A DNA stretch of 64,000 bases from an uncultured Candidatus Thioglobus sp. (GTDB taxonomy: Bacteria > Pseudomonadota > Gammaproteobacteria > PS1 > Pseudothioglobaceae), in contig FXLX01000001.1 in NCBI GenBank assembly GCA_900180385.1, forward strand, positions 115,445 through 179,444. The letters are read 5' to 3'. The number at the start of each line of letters is the position of its first letter. Positions within the stretch are counted from its first letter, which is position 1. This document shows positions 10,595 to 22,220 of this stretch, piece by piece. Both the position numbers and the translations under genes were made by a program. The notes under the pieces were generated by a model, which saw only the letters and a program-made list of their open reading frames with translations, searched no databases and was not told where the DNA came from.

Positions 10595-11722
10595 TTGTCA
10601 ACACTTTCTCGCCAACTACTTGTTTGGTTTGACCAGCATGGCCGAACGAACCTCCCTTGGCAAACGACTTATAGCACCAGCGATTTACAGCAGCCCTCTG
10701 GGAGGAGTCCTCTGGGAGGGCAGCCAGGTGAAAAAATCCATGCCAACGTTTATCACGTCTGGCTAAGTGAAATTATGTTGCAACAAACTCAAGTTACAAC
10801 GGTGATCGACTATTTCAATCGATTTATCCATCATTTTCCAACACTGATTGACTTAGCGAACGCCACAGAGGATGAAGTTCTGACCCAATGGGCAGGGCTA
10901 GGCTATTACGCCAGAGCTAGAAATTTACACAAAACTGCAAAAATTATTGCTACTGAATATGGAGGTGAATTTCCACAGCAGTTTGAGCAAGTTCTCGCTT
11001 TACCAGGTATCGGCCAATCAACTGCAGGTGCAATTTTGTCACTTAGCTTTAACCAACCCCACGCCATTTTAGATGGCAATGTAAAGCGTGTATTAGCAAG
11101 AGTACACCAAGTAGAGGGGCATTATGCCCAAAGTGCAACGCTAAAATTGTTATGGAAATTGGCAGAGCGCTATACGCCAGATACTAGAGTCAATCATTAC
11201 ACCCAAGCTATTATGGATCTGGGCGCTACGATTTGCACACGCAGTCAACCAAAATGCTCTAATTGCCCTGTTGCTAATTTATGCACCTCCAATAAAGAGC
11301 AAACTCAATCTCAATATCCAGTGCCTAAGCCAAAAAAAATCAAACCTGGTCGCTCAATCGCAATGCTGGTTTTTATTAAAAATGGTCATATTTATTTATA
11401 CAAGCGCCCAAGTACCGGAATTTGGGGTGGTTTATGGAGTTTTATCGAGTGTGAAGATACACCTGAAACAATTAATCAAGCCATGCTTGAGTTTGATCCA
11501 TCATCTTTAATAATGGGCCAGCTGCCTGTTTTTAAACATACCTTTACGCATTACCATTTGCACATTCATGCTATCGTTATTAATTGCCCCGCTAGCCAGG
11601 AGAAATTTTACAACCAAAAATCACTTAAAATCGGTGTGCCAAAACCTGTTGTCAGTATTATCACCCAGATAGAAAAATTTACAAAACAAACGCAAGAGGG
11701 TTCTTTGGGTCAAATAGATTAA
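10595..11722 (+). CDS. mutY: A/G-specific adenine glycosylase with unusual N-terminal insertion
   Basis: VWLSEIMLQQTQVTTVIDYF, GLGYYARARNLHKTA, ALPGIGQSTAGAILSL, C-x6-C-x2-C-x5-C FeS cluster, C-terminal NUDIX-like domain. Confidence 0.92.
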   Translation: MSTLSRQLLVWFDQHGRTNLPWQTTYSTSDLQQPSGRSPLGGQPGEKIHANVYHVWLSEIMLQQTQVTTVIDYFNRFIHHFPTLIDLANATEDEVLTQWAGLGYYARARNLHKTAKIIATEYGGEFPQQFEQVLALPGIGQSTAGAILSLSFNQPHAILDGNVKRVLARVHQVEGHYAQSATLKLLWKLAERYTPDTRVNHYTQAIMDLGATICTRSQPKCSNCPVANLCTSNKEQTQSQYPVPKPKKIKPGRSIAMLVFIKNGHIYLYKRPSTGIWGGLWSFIECEDTPETINQAMLEFDPSSLIMGQLPVFKHTFTHYHLHIHAIVINCPASQEKFYNQKSLKIGVPKPVVSIITQIEKFTKQTQEGSLGQID

Positions 11723-11731
11723 AATAGGCAG

Positions 11732-12643
11732 ATGAAAATTATTCGTGGCTTACATAATTTAAAAAAACACTCAGGTAGTGTTGTTACTATTGGCAATTTT
11801 GACGGTGTGCACATTGGTCATCAGCATATTGTTAATCGCCTTGTTAAGCAATCAAACCTATTAGGCCTGCCATCCGTTTTAATTTCATTTTCACCAACAC
11901 CGCAAAGCTTTTTTGCACATGAGAAAGCAACTCTTAGCAACTTTAGACAAAAACATCAATTGTTAGAAAAATCAGGCTTGGATGTTCATCTAATTATTAA
12001 GTTTGATCGAGAATTTTCTAACATGAGTGCTGATGATTTCATTCAAACTATTTTAATCGATAAGCTGCAAATGAAGTTCTGTCTAATTGGCGATGATTTT
12101 AGATTTGGATCTGGACGTGCGGGTGATTTTAAATTATTACAAGACACCTCAGCACAAGCAGGCTTTAAGGTTGAAAATACACAAAGTATTGTATGTGATG
12201 ATTGTCGAGCAAGTAGCTCAACTATTCGTGACTTACTGGCAAAAGGCAAGGTTGAATCAGCTGCTAAAATGATGGGGCATGAATTCAGTATTTCTGGAAA
12301 AGTTATGCGCGGCAAACAACTGGGCAGAACCATTGATTTTCCTACCATCAACATCCCAATTAAACGCAACATAAGTCCAGTATTAGGGGTTTTTGCAGTA
12401 CAAGTGGATATCATCGGTCAAAGCTTTAATGGTGTTTGCAATATCGGCAAGCGCCCAACAGTTAATGGCGAAAATATCTTGCTAGAAGTCTTTCTATTCG
12501 ATTTTAATCAAGAGGTGTATGGTAAATTGGCTACTGTGGTTTTTAAGCAACGCATCCGTGATGAAAGAAAATTTGACTCATTTGACGCACTCAAAGCGCA
12601 AATTATTTTAGACACACAAAGTGCTAAAACGTATTTTAGCTGA
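11732..12643 (+). CDS. ribF: bifunctional riboflavin kinase/FAD synthetase
   Basis: [41 protein letters not shown]. Confidence 0.95.
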   Translation: MKIIRGLHNLKKHSGSVVTIGNFDGVHIGHQHIVNRLVKQSNLLGLPSVLISFSPTPQSFFAHEKATLSNFRQKHQLLEKSGLDVHLIIKFDREFSNMSADDFIQTILIDKLQMKFCLIGDDFRFGSGRAGDFKLLQDTSAQAGFKVENTQSIVCDDCRASSSTIRDLLAKGKVESAAKMMGHEFSISGKVMRGKQLGRTIDFPTINIPIKRNISPVLGVFAVQVDIIGQSFNGVCNIGKRPTVNGENILLEVFLFDFNQEVYGKLATVVFKQRIRDERKFDSFDALKAQIILDTQSAKTYFS

Positions 12644-13679
12644 GGGTGTCTTTAAGTTTCCAGTGCAGTATTTGGCCCGCCATAAATGGCACAATGGTTG
12701 AACCTGCATACTCATAGCTTTCTGGCACCGTCCAATCTTGCTTGACTAAAGTAATGGTGTTTGTATTTCTAGGCAAATTGTAGAAATCAGGGCCAAATTT
12801 TGAGGAAAACCCTTCTAGCTTATCAAGAGCACCTTTCGACTCAAATGCTGCTGCATAAAGCTCAATAGCACAATGTGCGCTTAAAATTCCTGCACAGCCA
12901 CAAGCAGATTCCTTAGCGCCTTTTGCATGTGGCGCTGAATCTGTACCTAGGAAAAACTTAGCATTGCCGCTGGTCGCTGCATCCAGTAAAGCTAGTTGAT
13001 GTGGGTTTTCACGCTTCAAAATTGGCAAGCAAAAATAATGTGGTCGAATTCCACCAACCAGCATATCGTTACGATTAGCTAGTAAGTGATGCGGTGTAAT
13101 TGTAGCTGCAACATTCTCACCAGCCTCTAAAACAAAATCAACAGCGTCTTTAGTGGTGATGTGCTCGAATACAATTTTAAGATCAGGAAAATCTTTCACT
13201 ACTTGAGTTAACACCTGATCAATAAAAACTGCCTCACGATCAAAAATATCAACTTTTGAATCAGTCACCTCGCCATGCACTAATAGTAACATACCAATTT
13301 TGCTCATCATTTCTAATGCTGGGTAAATATTTTTAACGTCAGTTACGCCACTATCAGAATTGGTCGTCGCGCCAGCAGGGTACAACTTTACAGCTTTAAC
13401 AATGCCACTTTCTGCCGCTTGCTTAATATCTTCGACATTAGTGTTGTCAGTTAAATATAACACCATTAGTGGATCTATCTCAGCATCTTCTGGTAAGGCT
13501 GAAAGTATTTCATCTCGATACGTCTGCGCTTGCACAGCATTGGTCACTGGCGGGTTCAAATTAGGCATAATGATAGCTCTGCCCATTTGCTTGGCACTCA
13601 TACCAATAACTGATTTTAACGCTTCACCAGAGCGTACATGCAAATGCCAATCATCCGGCTGTAAGATTTCAAATTGCAT
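12636..13679 (-). CDS. pyrC: dihydroorotase
   Basis: [45 protein letters not shown]. Confidence 0.95.
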   Translation of the reverse strand: MQFEILQPDDWHLHVRSGEALKSVIGMSAKQMGRAIIMPNLNPPVTNAVQAQTYRDEILSALPEDAEIDPLMVLYLTDNTNVEDIKQAAESGIVKAVKLYPAGATTNSDSGVTDVKNIYPALEMMSKIGMLLLVHGEVTDSKVDIFDREAVFIDQVLTQVVKDFPDLKIVFEHITTKDAVDFVLEAGENVAATITPHHLLANRNDMLVGGIRPHYFCLPILKRENPHQLALLDAATSGNAKFFLGTDSAPHAKGAKESACGCAGILSAHCAIELYAAAFESKGALDKLEGFSSKFGPDFYNLPRNTNTITLVKQDWTVPESYEYAGSTIVPFMAGQILHWKLKDTLS

Positions 13680-14745
13680 AAATTGCTCCTAATATTCTTG
13701 ATTGTTTGGCGCCCGTCACCTGAATTATATTCGATGACTGCTTGGCCAGCGTTCGTTTGGCAAAATAAGCGAAAGCCGTCGCCTCTACGTAATCAACATG
13801 CACACCTAACTCATTAGTCATCATTATGTCGCTGTTCGGATTTAAATACCTCAGCCGCTCAACTAAAAATGTATTGTGCGTGCCGCCGCCACATAAATAC
13901 ACATTTCCTTCGTCTGGAATATGGCTGGATATACTCAACGCTGTTAACTCAACCAAGGTCCTCTGTACATCTTCTGGCGACTCCTTGCCTGTTAAAAAAC
14001 CAGACAACCATTCAAGGTTAAAATATTCTGGGCCGGTACTTTTAGGTGGTCGTTGTTTAAAATAATCATCAGCTAATAATTTTTCCAACAACCTTTGGTC
14101 GATCAAACCACTTCTAGACCAAAGTCCATCGCGATCATAATCTGAAGATTTATGACACTTTATCCAATTATCCAGCAATGTATTTGCTGGTCCTGTGTCA
14201 AAGCCAAAAATTGACTCATTAGAAATTTGACTAATATTGGCAATACCACCTAAATTAATGATCACACCAGATTGGCCATTCAGTAAATGATGATGATACA
14301 TCGGGGTTAACGGCGCACCTTGTCCGCCAGCAGCCACATCTTGCATACGAAAATCTGCCACCGTGGTTATACCAGTTTGTTCGGCAATTAAAGCACCATG
14401 AGCGATTTGCATCGAATAGTACCCACCTTGATGATAAATTGTTTGCCCGTGTGAGCCAATTGCACTAATTTGTGTTGATGAAATTCCTGATTGGCCCAAC
14501 AAAGCCAAAGCAGTATCAGAAAAAATGCGTGCCACATTAACGTCAATGTCAGCCAAAGCTGCTAATGAAGCTTTCCCGCTTTGAGTCAACTGCCGCAGGT
14601 CTTGTTTTAATTGATCAGAATATGGCTGACAAACCTGAGCAACAATTTGTTGGCATTGGTGATCAACAATAACACCATCTACTCCATCAAGACTGGTGCC
14701 AGACATAAGTCCAATATAATATTGGACTGGTATCGTGCTAGCCAT
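13669..14745 (-). CDS. anmK: anhydro-N-acetylmuramic acid kinase
   Basis: [35 protein letters not shown] could extend to 14775 over the secA 3' end. Confidence 0.93.
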   Translation of the reverse strand: MASTIPVQYYIGLMSGTSLDGVDGVIVDHQCQQIVAQVCQPYSDQLKQDLRQLTQSGKASLAALADIDVNVARIFSDTALALLGQSGISSTQISAIGSHGQTIYHQGGYYSMQIAHGALIAEQTGITTVADFRMQDVAAGGQGAPLTPMYHHHLLNGQSGVIINLGGIANISQISNESIFGFDTGPANTLLDNWIKCHKSSDYDRDGLWSRSGLIDQRLLEKLLADDYFKQRPPKSTGPEYFNLEWLSGFLTGKESPEDVQRTLVELTALSISSHIPDEGNVYLCGGGTHNTFLVERLRYLNPNSDIMMTNELGVHVDYVEATAFAYFAKRTLAKQSSNIIQVTGAKQSRILGAIYAI

Positions 14746-17404
14746 GGCAGTTTTTGTATTTTTTGCCAGAGCCACAAGGACATGGATCGTTGCGACCCAC
14801 TTTTTCTTTCCCTTTTTTGACAGTTACTGACTTTTCAATCTCTTCAATAGGCACGTCAGCGCCATCTTCATGTTGCGCAATGGCACCTGCATTATCTTGC
14901 TGCTCAACATCCGTCGCTTTGGTTTCTTTATTAATAGTAACACTAGATAAAGACTTAACAATTTCTATATCGATGGTGTCTAATAGCTCAGTAAACATGG
15001 CAAAAGATTCGCGCTTGTACTCTTGGGTTGGATTTTTTTGTGCATAGCCTCGCAGATTAACACTCTGGCGCAAGTAATCCATTGCAGCCAAATGTTCTTT
15101 CCAATAATGATCAAGTGTTTGCAACATTACAGCCTTCTCAAAACCGCGCATAGATTCAGCACCAGTCATCTGCTCTTTATAATCACAAATTGCACTCAAA
15201 CCCTCAACGATTCTACTCTCAAGCTCATCAACATCTACACCTTCATCAAGCCATTGTTGCAGAGGAAACTCAGCCTTATAATCTGCTTTTAACGCATTAT
15301 GCAAACTTTCTACATCCCAATCTTCTTCAGCCTGTCCTGCGCTAATATAGCCTGAAAAAAGATCGCCAATAACACTTTTTCTGATTGTAATAAAGCGCTC
15401 TTGGACATCGTTTGTACTCATTAATGCATCGCGTAAACTATAAATTACTTTACGCTGATCATTAGCAACATCATCATACTCAAGTAAATTTTTACGCGCA
15501 TCATAGTTCATGCCCTCAACTTTACGTTGAGCGTTTTCAATAGCGCGATTAACCATTTTATGCTCAATTGCCTCACCTTTTTCCATGCCCAATTTTTTCA
15601 TCATGGCAGCCATCTTGTCACTGGCAAAAATTCGCATCAAGTTATCTTCTAAAGATAAATAAAAGCGCGTTGAGCCAACATCACCTTGTCGTCCAGAACG
15701 GCCACGCAATTGATTATCAACACGACGAGATTCATTACGCTCAGTACCTACAATATGCAGTCCACCTGCAGCAATCACTTTGTTATGTTCAACTTGCCAA
15801 TCTTGTTTTTGTTGGTCTGTTGCATCATCTACAAGCTTGCCGCCTAAGACAATATCCGTACCACGTCCCGCCATATTAGTTGCAATAGTCACCGCACCAA
15901 TACCGCCTGCATTAGCAATAATGATCGCCTCTCTTTCATGCTGCTTAGCATTCAATACTTCATGCTTGATTTTTCTATTTTCCAGCAAAGCGGAGATAGA
16001 TTCAGAATTTTCAATACTACTAGTACCAACCAACACCGGCTGACCGGTTTTTTGACAATTTTCTACATCATTGACAATCGCTTCTAATTTTTCTTCAAGC
16101 GTTAAGTAAATTTGATCTGCTTTGTCATGACGCTCAGATAATTTATTTGGCGGAACAACTACAGTCTCCAGGCCATAAATATCTTGAAATTCGACTGCCT
16201 CAGTATCAGCAGTACCAGTCATACCAGATAGTTTTTTATATAGTCTGAAATAATTCTGGAAGGTAATAGAGGCCAGCGTTTGATTTTCTTTCTTGATGCT
16301 AACACCTTCTTTAGCCTCAATAGCCTGATGCAAGCCCTCACTCCAACGACGACCTGGCATAGTTCTACCTGTAAACTCATCAACAATCACCACTTCATCG
16401 CCATCAATAATGTAATGATCATCCTTACGAAATAGCATGTGCGCTCTTAGTGCAGAATTAATATGTTGCATTAATAAGATATTACTTGCATCATAAAGGC
16501 TTGCACCCTGTGGTAATGCACCTGCATCAATCAATAAACCTTCCGCCTTAGCGTGCCCATCATCTGTTAAAAACACCTGCTTATGTTTTTCATCAATGGT
16601 GTAATCACCAGCAACCTCTACCACAACTTCTTTACCCTCTCCGCTTTCGGTTTGCTCGGTGAAGTTTGGAATCATGTGGTTGATTGCTTGATAGACTTGC
16701 GCATAATCTGCAGCTGGCCCAGAAATAATCAGTGGCGTTCTAGCTTCATCAATTAGGATCGAGTCAACCTCATCAACAATAGCAAAACTAAGTATTTTTT
16801 GCACTTTTTGATCTGTGGTGAAGGCCATGTTGTCACGTAAATAATCAAAACCTAATTCGTTATTTGTGGCATACACCACGTCACAAGCATAGGCTGCTTG
16901 CTTCTCTTCTGGCGGCCTATTAGAGGCTACAATACCAACACTTAGGCCAAGAAACTCGAATACTTTTCCCATCCATTGAGCGTCGCGCTCGGCCAAATAA
17001 TCATTAACAGTAACAACATGGACGCCCTTGCCACTTAGAGCATTTAAATAAGCAGGTAGCGTTGCTACTAAAGTTTTACCTTCACCCGTGCCCATTTCAG
17101 CAATATTGCCATCATTTAAAACCATGCCGCCAATTAACTGCACATCATGATGCCTTAAACCCAACACCCTGACGCTGGCCTCTCTCATTACCGCAAATGC
17201 CTCAACTAGTAATGAATCAAGTGACTCTTTAGCTTGGTAGCGATCTTTAAATTCTTGAGTTTTTGCATGAAGTTGTTCATCTGTTAATGCTTGAATTTCA
17301 TCTTCTAGCGCGGTAATGCTCTCGACCGTTATGCGTAATTTTTTAATTAGACGATCATTTCTAGAGCCGACAATTTTAGATAGAACTTTATTTATAATAC
17401 TCAT
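14738..17404 (-). CDS. secA: preprotein translocase subunit SecA
   Basis: Complete 888 aa with [33 protein letters not shown] and C-terminal zinc motif [21 protein letters not shown]. Confidence 0.97.
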   Translation of the reverse strand: MSIINKVLSKIVGSRNDRLIKKLRITVESITALEDEIQALTDEQLHAKTQEFKDRYQAKESLDSLLVEAFAVMREASVRVLGLRHHDVQLIGGMVLNDGNIAEMGTGEGKTLVATLPAYLNALSGKGVHVVTVNDYLAERDAQWMGKVFEFLGLSVGIVASNRPPEEKQAAYACDVVYATNNELGFDYLRDNMAFTTDQKVQKILSFAIVDEVDSILIDEARTPLIISGPAADYAQVYQAINHMIPNFTEQTESGEGKEVVVEVAGDYTIDEKHKQVFLTDDGHAKAEGLLIDAGALPQGASLYDASNILLMQHINSALRAHMLFRKDDHYIIDGDEVVIVDEFTGRTMPGRRWSEGLHQAIEAKEGVSIKKENQTLASITFQNYFRLYKKLSGMTGTADTEAVEFQDIYGLETVVVPPNKLSERHDKADQIYLTLEEKLEAIVNDVENCQKTGQPVLVGTSSIENSESISALLENRKIKHEVLNAKQHEREAIIIANAGGIGAVTIATNMAGRGTDIVLGGKLVDDATDQQKQDWQVEHNKVIAAGGLHIVGTERNESRRVDNQLRGRSGRQGDVGSTRFYLSLEDNLMRIFASDKMAAMMKKLGMEKGEAIEHKMVNRAIENAQRKVEGMNYDARKNLLEYDDVANDQRKVIYSLRDALMSTNDVQERFITIRKSVIGDLFSGYISAGQAEEDWDVESLHNALKADYKAEFPLQQWLDEGVDVDELESRIVEGLSAICDYKEQMTGAESMRGFEKAVMLQTLDHYWKEHLAAMDYLRQSVNLRGYAQKNPTQEYKRESFAMFTELLDTIDIEIVKSLSSVTINKETKATDVEQQDNAGAIAQHEDGADVPIEEIEKSVTVKKGKEKVGRNDPCPCGSGKKYKNCHG

Positions 17405-17472
17405 TAGAATATAAAGAATTGTTTTTTTATAAAAAACCTATTTTCTCATAGATAAACCAGCCTTTGCATTAA

Positions 17473-17778
17473 ATGTGTCAGCATAAACCAACAACTAATT
17501 TAACAAACTTTTCGCCCAAAGGCTCTCTTGGGCAAATGATCGCCCAGGCAAAAATCTATAATAAGATCAATGCCCAGCTACACCCTCAGCTTCCAAGCGC
17601 CCTTAAAAATTTGGAGCTTTGCCTAATTAAAGACAATGTTGCAACATTAATAACCAGCAACTCGGCTGTTGCCTTTAGAGCCAAGCAACAATTAAATGAA
17701 ATAATTATCCTGTTACAAAGCATTTTTTTATGTCAACAAATAAGCCATATTGAAATAAAGGTTAATACAAATAAATAA
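17473..17778 (+). CDS. DciA-like (DUF721) protein
   Basis: ~100 aa opposite secA; LRDNVATLITSNSAVAFRAKQQLNEII-like C-term resembles DUF721. Confidence 0.5.
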   Translation: MCQHKPTTNLTNFSPKGSLGQMIAQAKIYNKINAQLHPQLPSALKNLELCLIKDNVATLITSNSAVAFRAKQQLNEIIILLQSIFLCQQISHIEIKVNTNK

Positions 17779-17889
17779 CCCAACAATAAGCGAATTGTTC
17801 ATCATACATCGCTAATATTAAAGTATAATTATTGGGTTTTTAAATATAGATTTAATCTATACACATTCAAAATAAAGGACTGTAATTTT

Positions 17890-18486
17890 ATGTCAGAACA
17901 AGAAATAGACTTAAAGAGAAGACGCTTTTTGACTGGCGCCACAAGTGTTGTAGGTGCTGTTGGTGTCGGCTTTGTATTGGTGCCATTCTTATCATCTTGG
18001 ATGCCTTCGGCAAGAGCGAAAGCTGCTGGTGCACCAGTTGATGTCAATATTGAAAAGTTAGAAGATGGTCAGCTTGTTCGTATTTTATGGCGTAAAAAAC
18101 CCGTTTGGATTTTCAAACGTGACAAAACAGCATTGGCTAACCTTCTAGTTCAGGATGATAATTTAGTAGATCCTAATAATTTAGAAGATCAGCAACCTGC
18201 TTATGCAAAAAATGTTCATCGTTCAATCAATCCTGAAATTGCAGTTATTATTGGTATCTGTACACACTTAGGCTGCTCTCCAACCTACCGACCTGAAGTT
18301 GGTGCCGCTGACTTAGGTGGCGACGAATGGAAGGGTGGTTTCTATTGTCCTTGTCATGGTTCTAAATTTGACCTATCTGGCAGAGTATTTAAAAATGTTC
18401 CAGCGCCAACTAACTTAGTCATTCCACCATATCATTTTGTCAACGACTCTTTAATTAGACTTGGCGTTGATCCGAAAGCATCATAG
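17890..18486 (+). CDS. petA: ubiquinol-cytochrome c reductase iron-sulfur subunit
   Basis: TAT-like RRRFLTGATS; Rieske CTHLGC and CPCHGS boxes. Confidence 0.95.
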   Translation: MSEQEIDLKRRRFLTGATSVVGAVGVGFVLVPFLSSWMPSARAKAAGAPVDVNIEKLEDGQLVRILWRKKPVWIFKRDKTALANLLVQDDNLVDPNNLEDQQPAYAKNVHRSINPEIAVIIGICTHLGCSPTYRPEVGAADLGGDEWKGGFYCPCHGSKFDLSGRVFKNVPAPTNLVIPPYHFVNDSLIRLGVDPKAS

Positions 18487-18497
18487 GAGTATAGAAT

Positions 18498-19724
18498 ATG
18501 GATAATAATAAAAATTGGATCGATCAAAGATTCCCTCTAACTAAAGTTTGGAACGAGCATTTAGCAGAGTACTACACACCTAGAAACTTTAATTTCTGGT
18601 ACTTCTTTGGCTCTTTAGCTATGCTAGTATTGGTTATTCAGATTCTAACAGGTATCTTTTTAGCCATGCATTTTAAGCCTGATGCTGCACTTGCATTTGC
18701 ATCAGTAGAATACATCATGCGTGATGTTGATTGGGGTTGGCTAATCCGCTATATCCACTCAACCGGCGCTTCCGCATTCTTTATAGTTATTTACTTGCAT
18801 ATGTATCGTGCAATGCTTTATGGCTCATACAAAGCGCCTCGTGAATTAATTTGGATTCTTGGCATGGTGCTTTATATTGCACTAATGGCTGAAGCTTTCA
18901 TGGGTTACGTACTACCATGGGGTCAAATGTCATACTGGGGTGCAAAAGTAATTATCAATCTGTTTGGCTCATTCCCAATTGTTGGTGAATTAATTTTAGA
19001 ATTCATTCTAGGTGACTTTGCTGTAGGCGATCCGGTACTTAATCGCTTCTTCTCATTGCATGTTATTGCCATTCCACTTATCTTGGTTATCTTGGTATTC
19101 ATGCATATTGTTGCGCTTCATACAGTTGGTTCAAACAACCCTGATGGCGTTGAAATTAAGAAAAATAAAGATGCGAACGGCATTCCAAAAGACGGCATTC
19201 CGTTCCACCCTTACTACAGCGTAAAAGACATTATGGGTGTTGTAGTATTCTTAATGATCTTTAGTGCTATTGTATTTTTTGCACCGGCCTTAGGCGGATA
19301 CTTCTTGGAGGCTCCAAACTTTGTTGAAGCAAACCCACTTAAAACGCCAGATCATATTGCACCGCTTTGGTACTTAACACCATTCTATTCAGTGTTAAGA
19401 GCCATTCCACCAATGTTTGGTTCGCAATTACCAGGCGTGTTAGCAATGTTTGCAGCGCTATTAATCTTGGTGGCACTACCTTGGTTAGATCGCTCTAAAG
19501 TTAAATCAATTAGGTACCGCTCATGGCCTTATAAAGTTGCTTTAGGAATATTTGTTGTTTCCTTTATCGTCTTAGGTTGGTTAGGAATGCAAGCAGTAAC
19601 ACCGCTATACAGTCTAATGGCTCAGATTTTCACAGCACTTTATTTTGCATTCTTTATTCTAATGCCTTGGTTTACCTCAATTGGAAAAACCAAACCAGTG
19701 CCTGAAAGAACAACGGAGCATTAA
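18498..19724 (+). CDS. petB: cytochrome b (bc1 complex)
   Basis: GIFLAMHFKPDAALAFASVEYIMRDVDWGWLIRYIHSTGAS; PDHIAPLWYLTPFYSVLRAIP. Confidence 0.95.
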   Translation: MDNNKNWIDQRFPLTKVWNEHLAEYYTPRNFNFWYFFGSLAMLVLVIQILTGIFLAMHFKPDAALAFASVEYIMRDVDWGWLIRYIHSTGASAFFIVIYLHMYRAMLYGSYKAPRELIWILGMVLYIALMAEAFMGYVLPWGQMSYWGAKVIINLFGSFPIVGELILEFILGDFAVGDPVLNRFFSLHVIAIPLILVILVFMHIVALHTVGSNNPDGVEIKKNKDANGIPKDGIPFHPYYSVKDIMGVVVFLMIFSAIVFFAPALGGYFLEAPNFVEANPLKTPDHIAPLWYLTPFYSVLRAIPPMFGSQLPGVLAMFAALLILVALPWLDRSKVKSIRYRSWPYKVALGIFVVSFIVLGWLGMQAVTPLYSLMAQIFTALYFAFFILMPWFTSIGKTKPVPERTTEH

Positions 19725-19725
19725 T

Positions 19726-20415
19726 ATGAAAACATTACTAAATACAACATTATCAGCGATGGCTGCAATGGTTATCTCTTTTAACGCAAACGCTTCAGGT
19801 GCTGGCGTTCATTTAGAGGCGGCCAATACAGATATTACTGACCAAGCTTCTTTGCAACGTGGCGCTAGATCATTTATGAACAATTGTTCAGGTTGCCACT
19901 CAATTGAATTGATGCGCTATAATCGTATTGCTAAAGATTTAAATATTAGCGATGCAGATATGGCTAACAATCTAATGTTTAATGCTGAAAAAACAGGTAG
20001 TCTGATTTTCTCTTCAATGCCTGAAGATGGTGCAAAAGAATGGTTTGGTACAACGCCACCAGATTTATCACTAACGGGCAGAGCGCGTGGTACGAATTGG
20101 ATTTATACCTATCTTAAAGGCTTTTATGCTGATGAAACTCGCCCTTATGGCGTAAATAATCACGTATTAGAGAATGCATCTATGCCTGATATCTTATGGA
20201 AGTCAAAGCAGGACAAATCTGAAAAAGAATTCAATCAAGAGGTGAGAGATATCACCAACTTCTTGGATTATGTCTCAGAACCTGTTAAGCTAATCAGGGT
20301 CGAGATTGGCTTCAAGGTCCTAGGATTCTTGTTTATCTTATTCATTTTGTCTTATTTACTTAAGCAAGAATATTGGAAAGATGTCAAGTATGGCAAATGG
20401 CGTGCAAAAGACTAA
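19726..20415 (+). CDS. petC: cytochrome c1 (bc1 complex)
   Basis: Signal peptide, heme motif CSGCHS, C-terminal TM; ATG at 19726 just after petB stop. Confidence 0.93.
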   Translation: MKTLLNTTLSAMAAMVISFNANASGAGVHLEAANTDITDQASLQRGARSFMNNCSGCHSIELMRYNRIAKDLNISDADMANNLMFNAEKTGSLIFSSMPEDGAKEWFGTTPPDLSLTGRARGTNWIYTYLKGFYADETRPYGVNNHVLENASMPDILWKSKQDKSEKEFNQEVRDITNFLDYVSEPVKLIRVEIGFKVLGFLFILFILSYLLKQEYWKDVKYGKWRAKD

Positions 20416-20496
20416 TTAGTTGCTAATATTAGAAACACATAACAGCGCTCTTAAAATAGGGGTGCTGTTTTTTTTACTTTAAAGGGGTAATCAATC

Positions 20497-21126
20497 ATGT
20501 TAATAAAACCTAATCCATCTTCAACAACTTTATACTCATCTCCACACGAGATTGAGTCTCATGTTGTTCGCTTTATCATGGCTGAAAAAAATATCGAAAG
20601 AGATATTTTCAACATTGAAATTAATGAAATGCCAGAAGAAATTTTAGAACTGAACCCTTGTCAATCGCTGCCAACACTATTTGATCGCGGCATTGTTCTT
20701 TATGATTTATCAGTGATTATGGAATATCTTGATGAAAGATTCCCATTCCCACCGCTATTACCCGTTGACCCAATTGAAAAATCAGAAAAAAGATTAATGA
20801 TCTTTAGATTTACACGTTCTGCAGGCTGCTGGTTTGAGCTGGCTGATACAATTGAAAATGGTGACAAAAAAGCGGCAACTGAAGCTCGTAAAATTCTGAA
20901 AAGTAATCTAATCGAATTAGTACCTTTATTTGCTTACAAGCCTTTCTTTAAAAGTGATGATATGACAATTGTTGATGCTTGTCTTGGTGCATTATTATGG
21001 CGCATAAAAAAACTAGATATAGAACTAGGCGCACCAGGGAAAGTGGTTACTGACTACGCCAAGAGATTGTTTGTAAGAGATTCATTTAAAGAGTCTTTGA
21101 CTGACTGCGAAAAAGAATATAACTAA
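20497..21126 (+). CDS. sspA: stringent starvation protein A (GST-like)
   Basis: GST fold pattern (SSPHEIESHVVRFIMAEKNIE...NPCQSLPTLFDRGIVLYDLSVIMEYLDERFP) and synteny with petABC and sspB. Confidence 0.85.
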   Translation: MLIKPNPSSTTLYSSPHEIESHVVRFIMAEKNIERDIFNIEINEMPEEILELNPCQSLPTLFDRGIVLYDLSVIMEYLDERFPFPPLLPVDPIEKSEKRLMIFRFTRSAGCWFELADTIENGDKKAATEARKILKSNLIELVPLFAYKPFFKSDDMTIVDACLGALLWRIKKLDIELGAPGKVVTDYAKRLFVRDSFKESLTDCEKEYN

Positions 21127-21132
21127 ATTAAA

Positions 21133-21489
21133 ATGGCTGCTGTTGCACCCTATTTAATTAGAGCCTATCATCAGTGGATGGAAGACTCGGGGCTTAGTGC
21201 ACATATTCTTGTAGACTGTACAAATACAGAAGTAGTTGTGCCTACACAATTTATTCAAGATGATCGCATTGTCTTAAATATTGCTGGCACTGCAACGCAA
21301 TCTCTAGTGCTTGACAATAGTCATATCGGCTTTAAAGCGCGATTTTCAGGGCAATCAGTTGATGTTTACATTCCTACCGATGCGGTAATGAGTATCTATG
21401 CAGGTGAGAACGGAGAGGGCATGTTTTTTGAAGCTAAAGATCAAGAGCGGGCGGTTGATAAAAAACCCAAGCTAACACTGCTAGATTAA
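21133..21489 (+). CDS. sspB: ClpXP protease specificity-enhancing factor SspB
   Basis: PYLIRAYHQWMEDSGLSAHILVDC...FSGQSVDVYIPTDAVMSIYA. Confidence 0.9.
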   Translation: MAAVAPYLIRAYHQWMEDSGLSAHILVDCTNTEVVVPTQFIQDDRIVLNIAGTATQSLVLDNSHIGFKARFSGQSVDVYIPTDAVMSIYAGENGEGMFFEAKDQERAVDKKPKLTLLD

Positions 21490-21492
21490 AAA

Positions 21493-22128
21493 CTAAATCA
21501 GAATTTGACTAATCTGCTGTTCAAATAAATCAGTCGCCTCGTCATTGTAGACTACCACTTTACAATTGCTATAGCGTCGAATGGCACTTGCATTATCTAG
21601 TATATTTCCTTTGATTTGATTTAAAACAACACAAGCAATCTCTAGCTTATATTGTTCAGCGGTTTTAATCACTAGCAAAGCTTGATTAACTGCACCCAAC
21701 TCATCTTTAACAACCAATATAAGAGGCAGTTGAAGTGCTGTGGCTAAATCAATATTTAGCGTACCTTGTGCAATTGGAGAGAGCAGCCCTCCCGCCCCTT
21801 CAACCACTACATAGTGAGCACTTTGACATGCTTTAACAAGATCTGTCAAGCCAATTATTGCGCCTGATGCGCTACTAGCACTTTCGCCACTACAGCACTG
21901 GGTAAATTGGTAGCCACAAATGCGATTAATATCCTCTGCTACATTACTTGCTTTTTGCAGTGCAACTGCATCTTTAGTGACAAGCTGCTCATCAATTATT
22001 TTACAATCACTCTCTATGGGTTTTCTAACGGCAACAGATTTTGTTTTTGACAGCAAACGCACCAACCGTTCAGCAATAAACGTTTTGCCAACTTCAGTCC
22101 CACTACCACTAATAAACAAGCCTTTCAT
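21493..22128 (-). CDS. bioD: dethiobiotin synthase
   Basis: FISGSGTEVGKTFIAERLVR, VVEGAGGLLSPI. Confidence 0.92.
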   Translation of the reverse strand: MKGLFISGSGTEVGKTFIAERLVRLLSKTKSVAVRKPIESDCKIIDEQLVTKDAVALQKASNVAEDINRICGYQFTQCCSGESASSASGAIIGLTDLVKACQSAHYVVVEGAGGLLSPIAQGTLNIDLATALQLPLILVVKDELGAVNQALLVIKTAEQYKLEIACVVLNQIKGNILDNASAIRRYSNCKVVVYNDEATDLFEQQISQILI

Positions 22129-22220
22129 AATTTTATTTTACCCAAGGGTTAGTTGTCACTGTCAAAAATTATCAGGGTTTTTAGAGCTGCCCTAAACAGC
22201 AAAAATGTATAATACTGCGT

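Noticed and set aside
11690-17545. Similar GSLGQ-coding sequences at the end of mutY (~11697) and in the 17473 ORF (~17520), possibly a dispersed repeat with the mutY insert
   Set aside because: Similarity is short and degenerate; not enough to claim a repeat family
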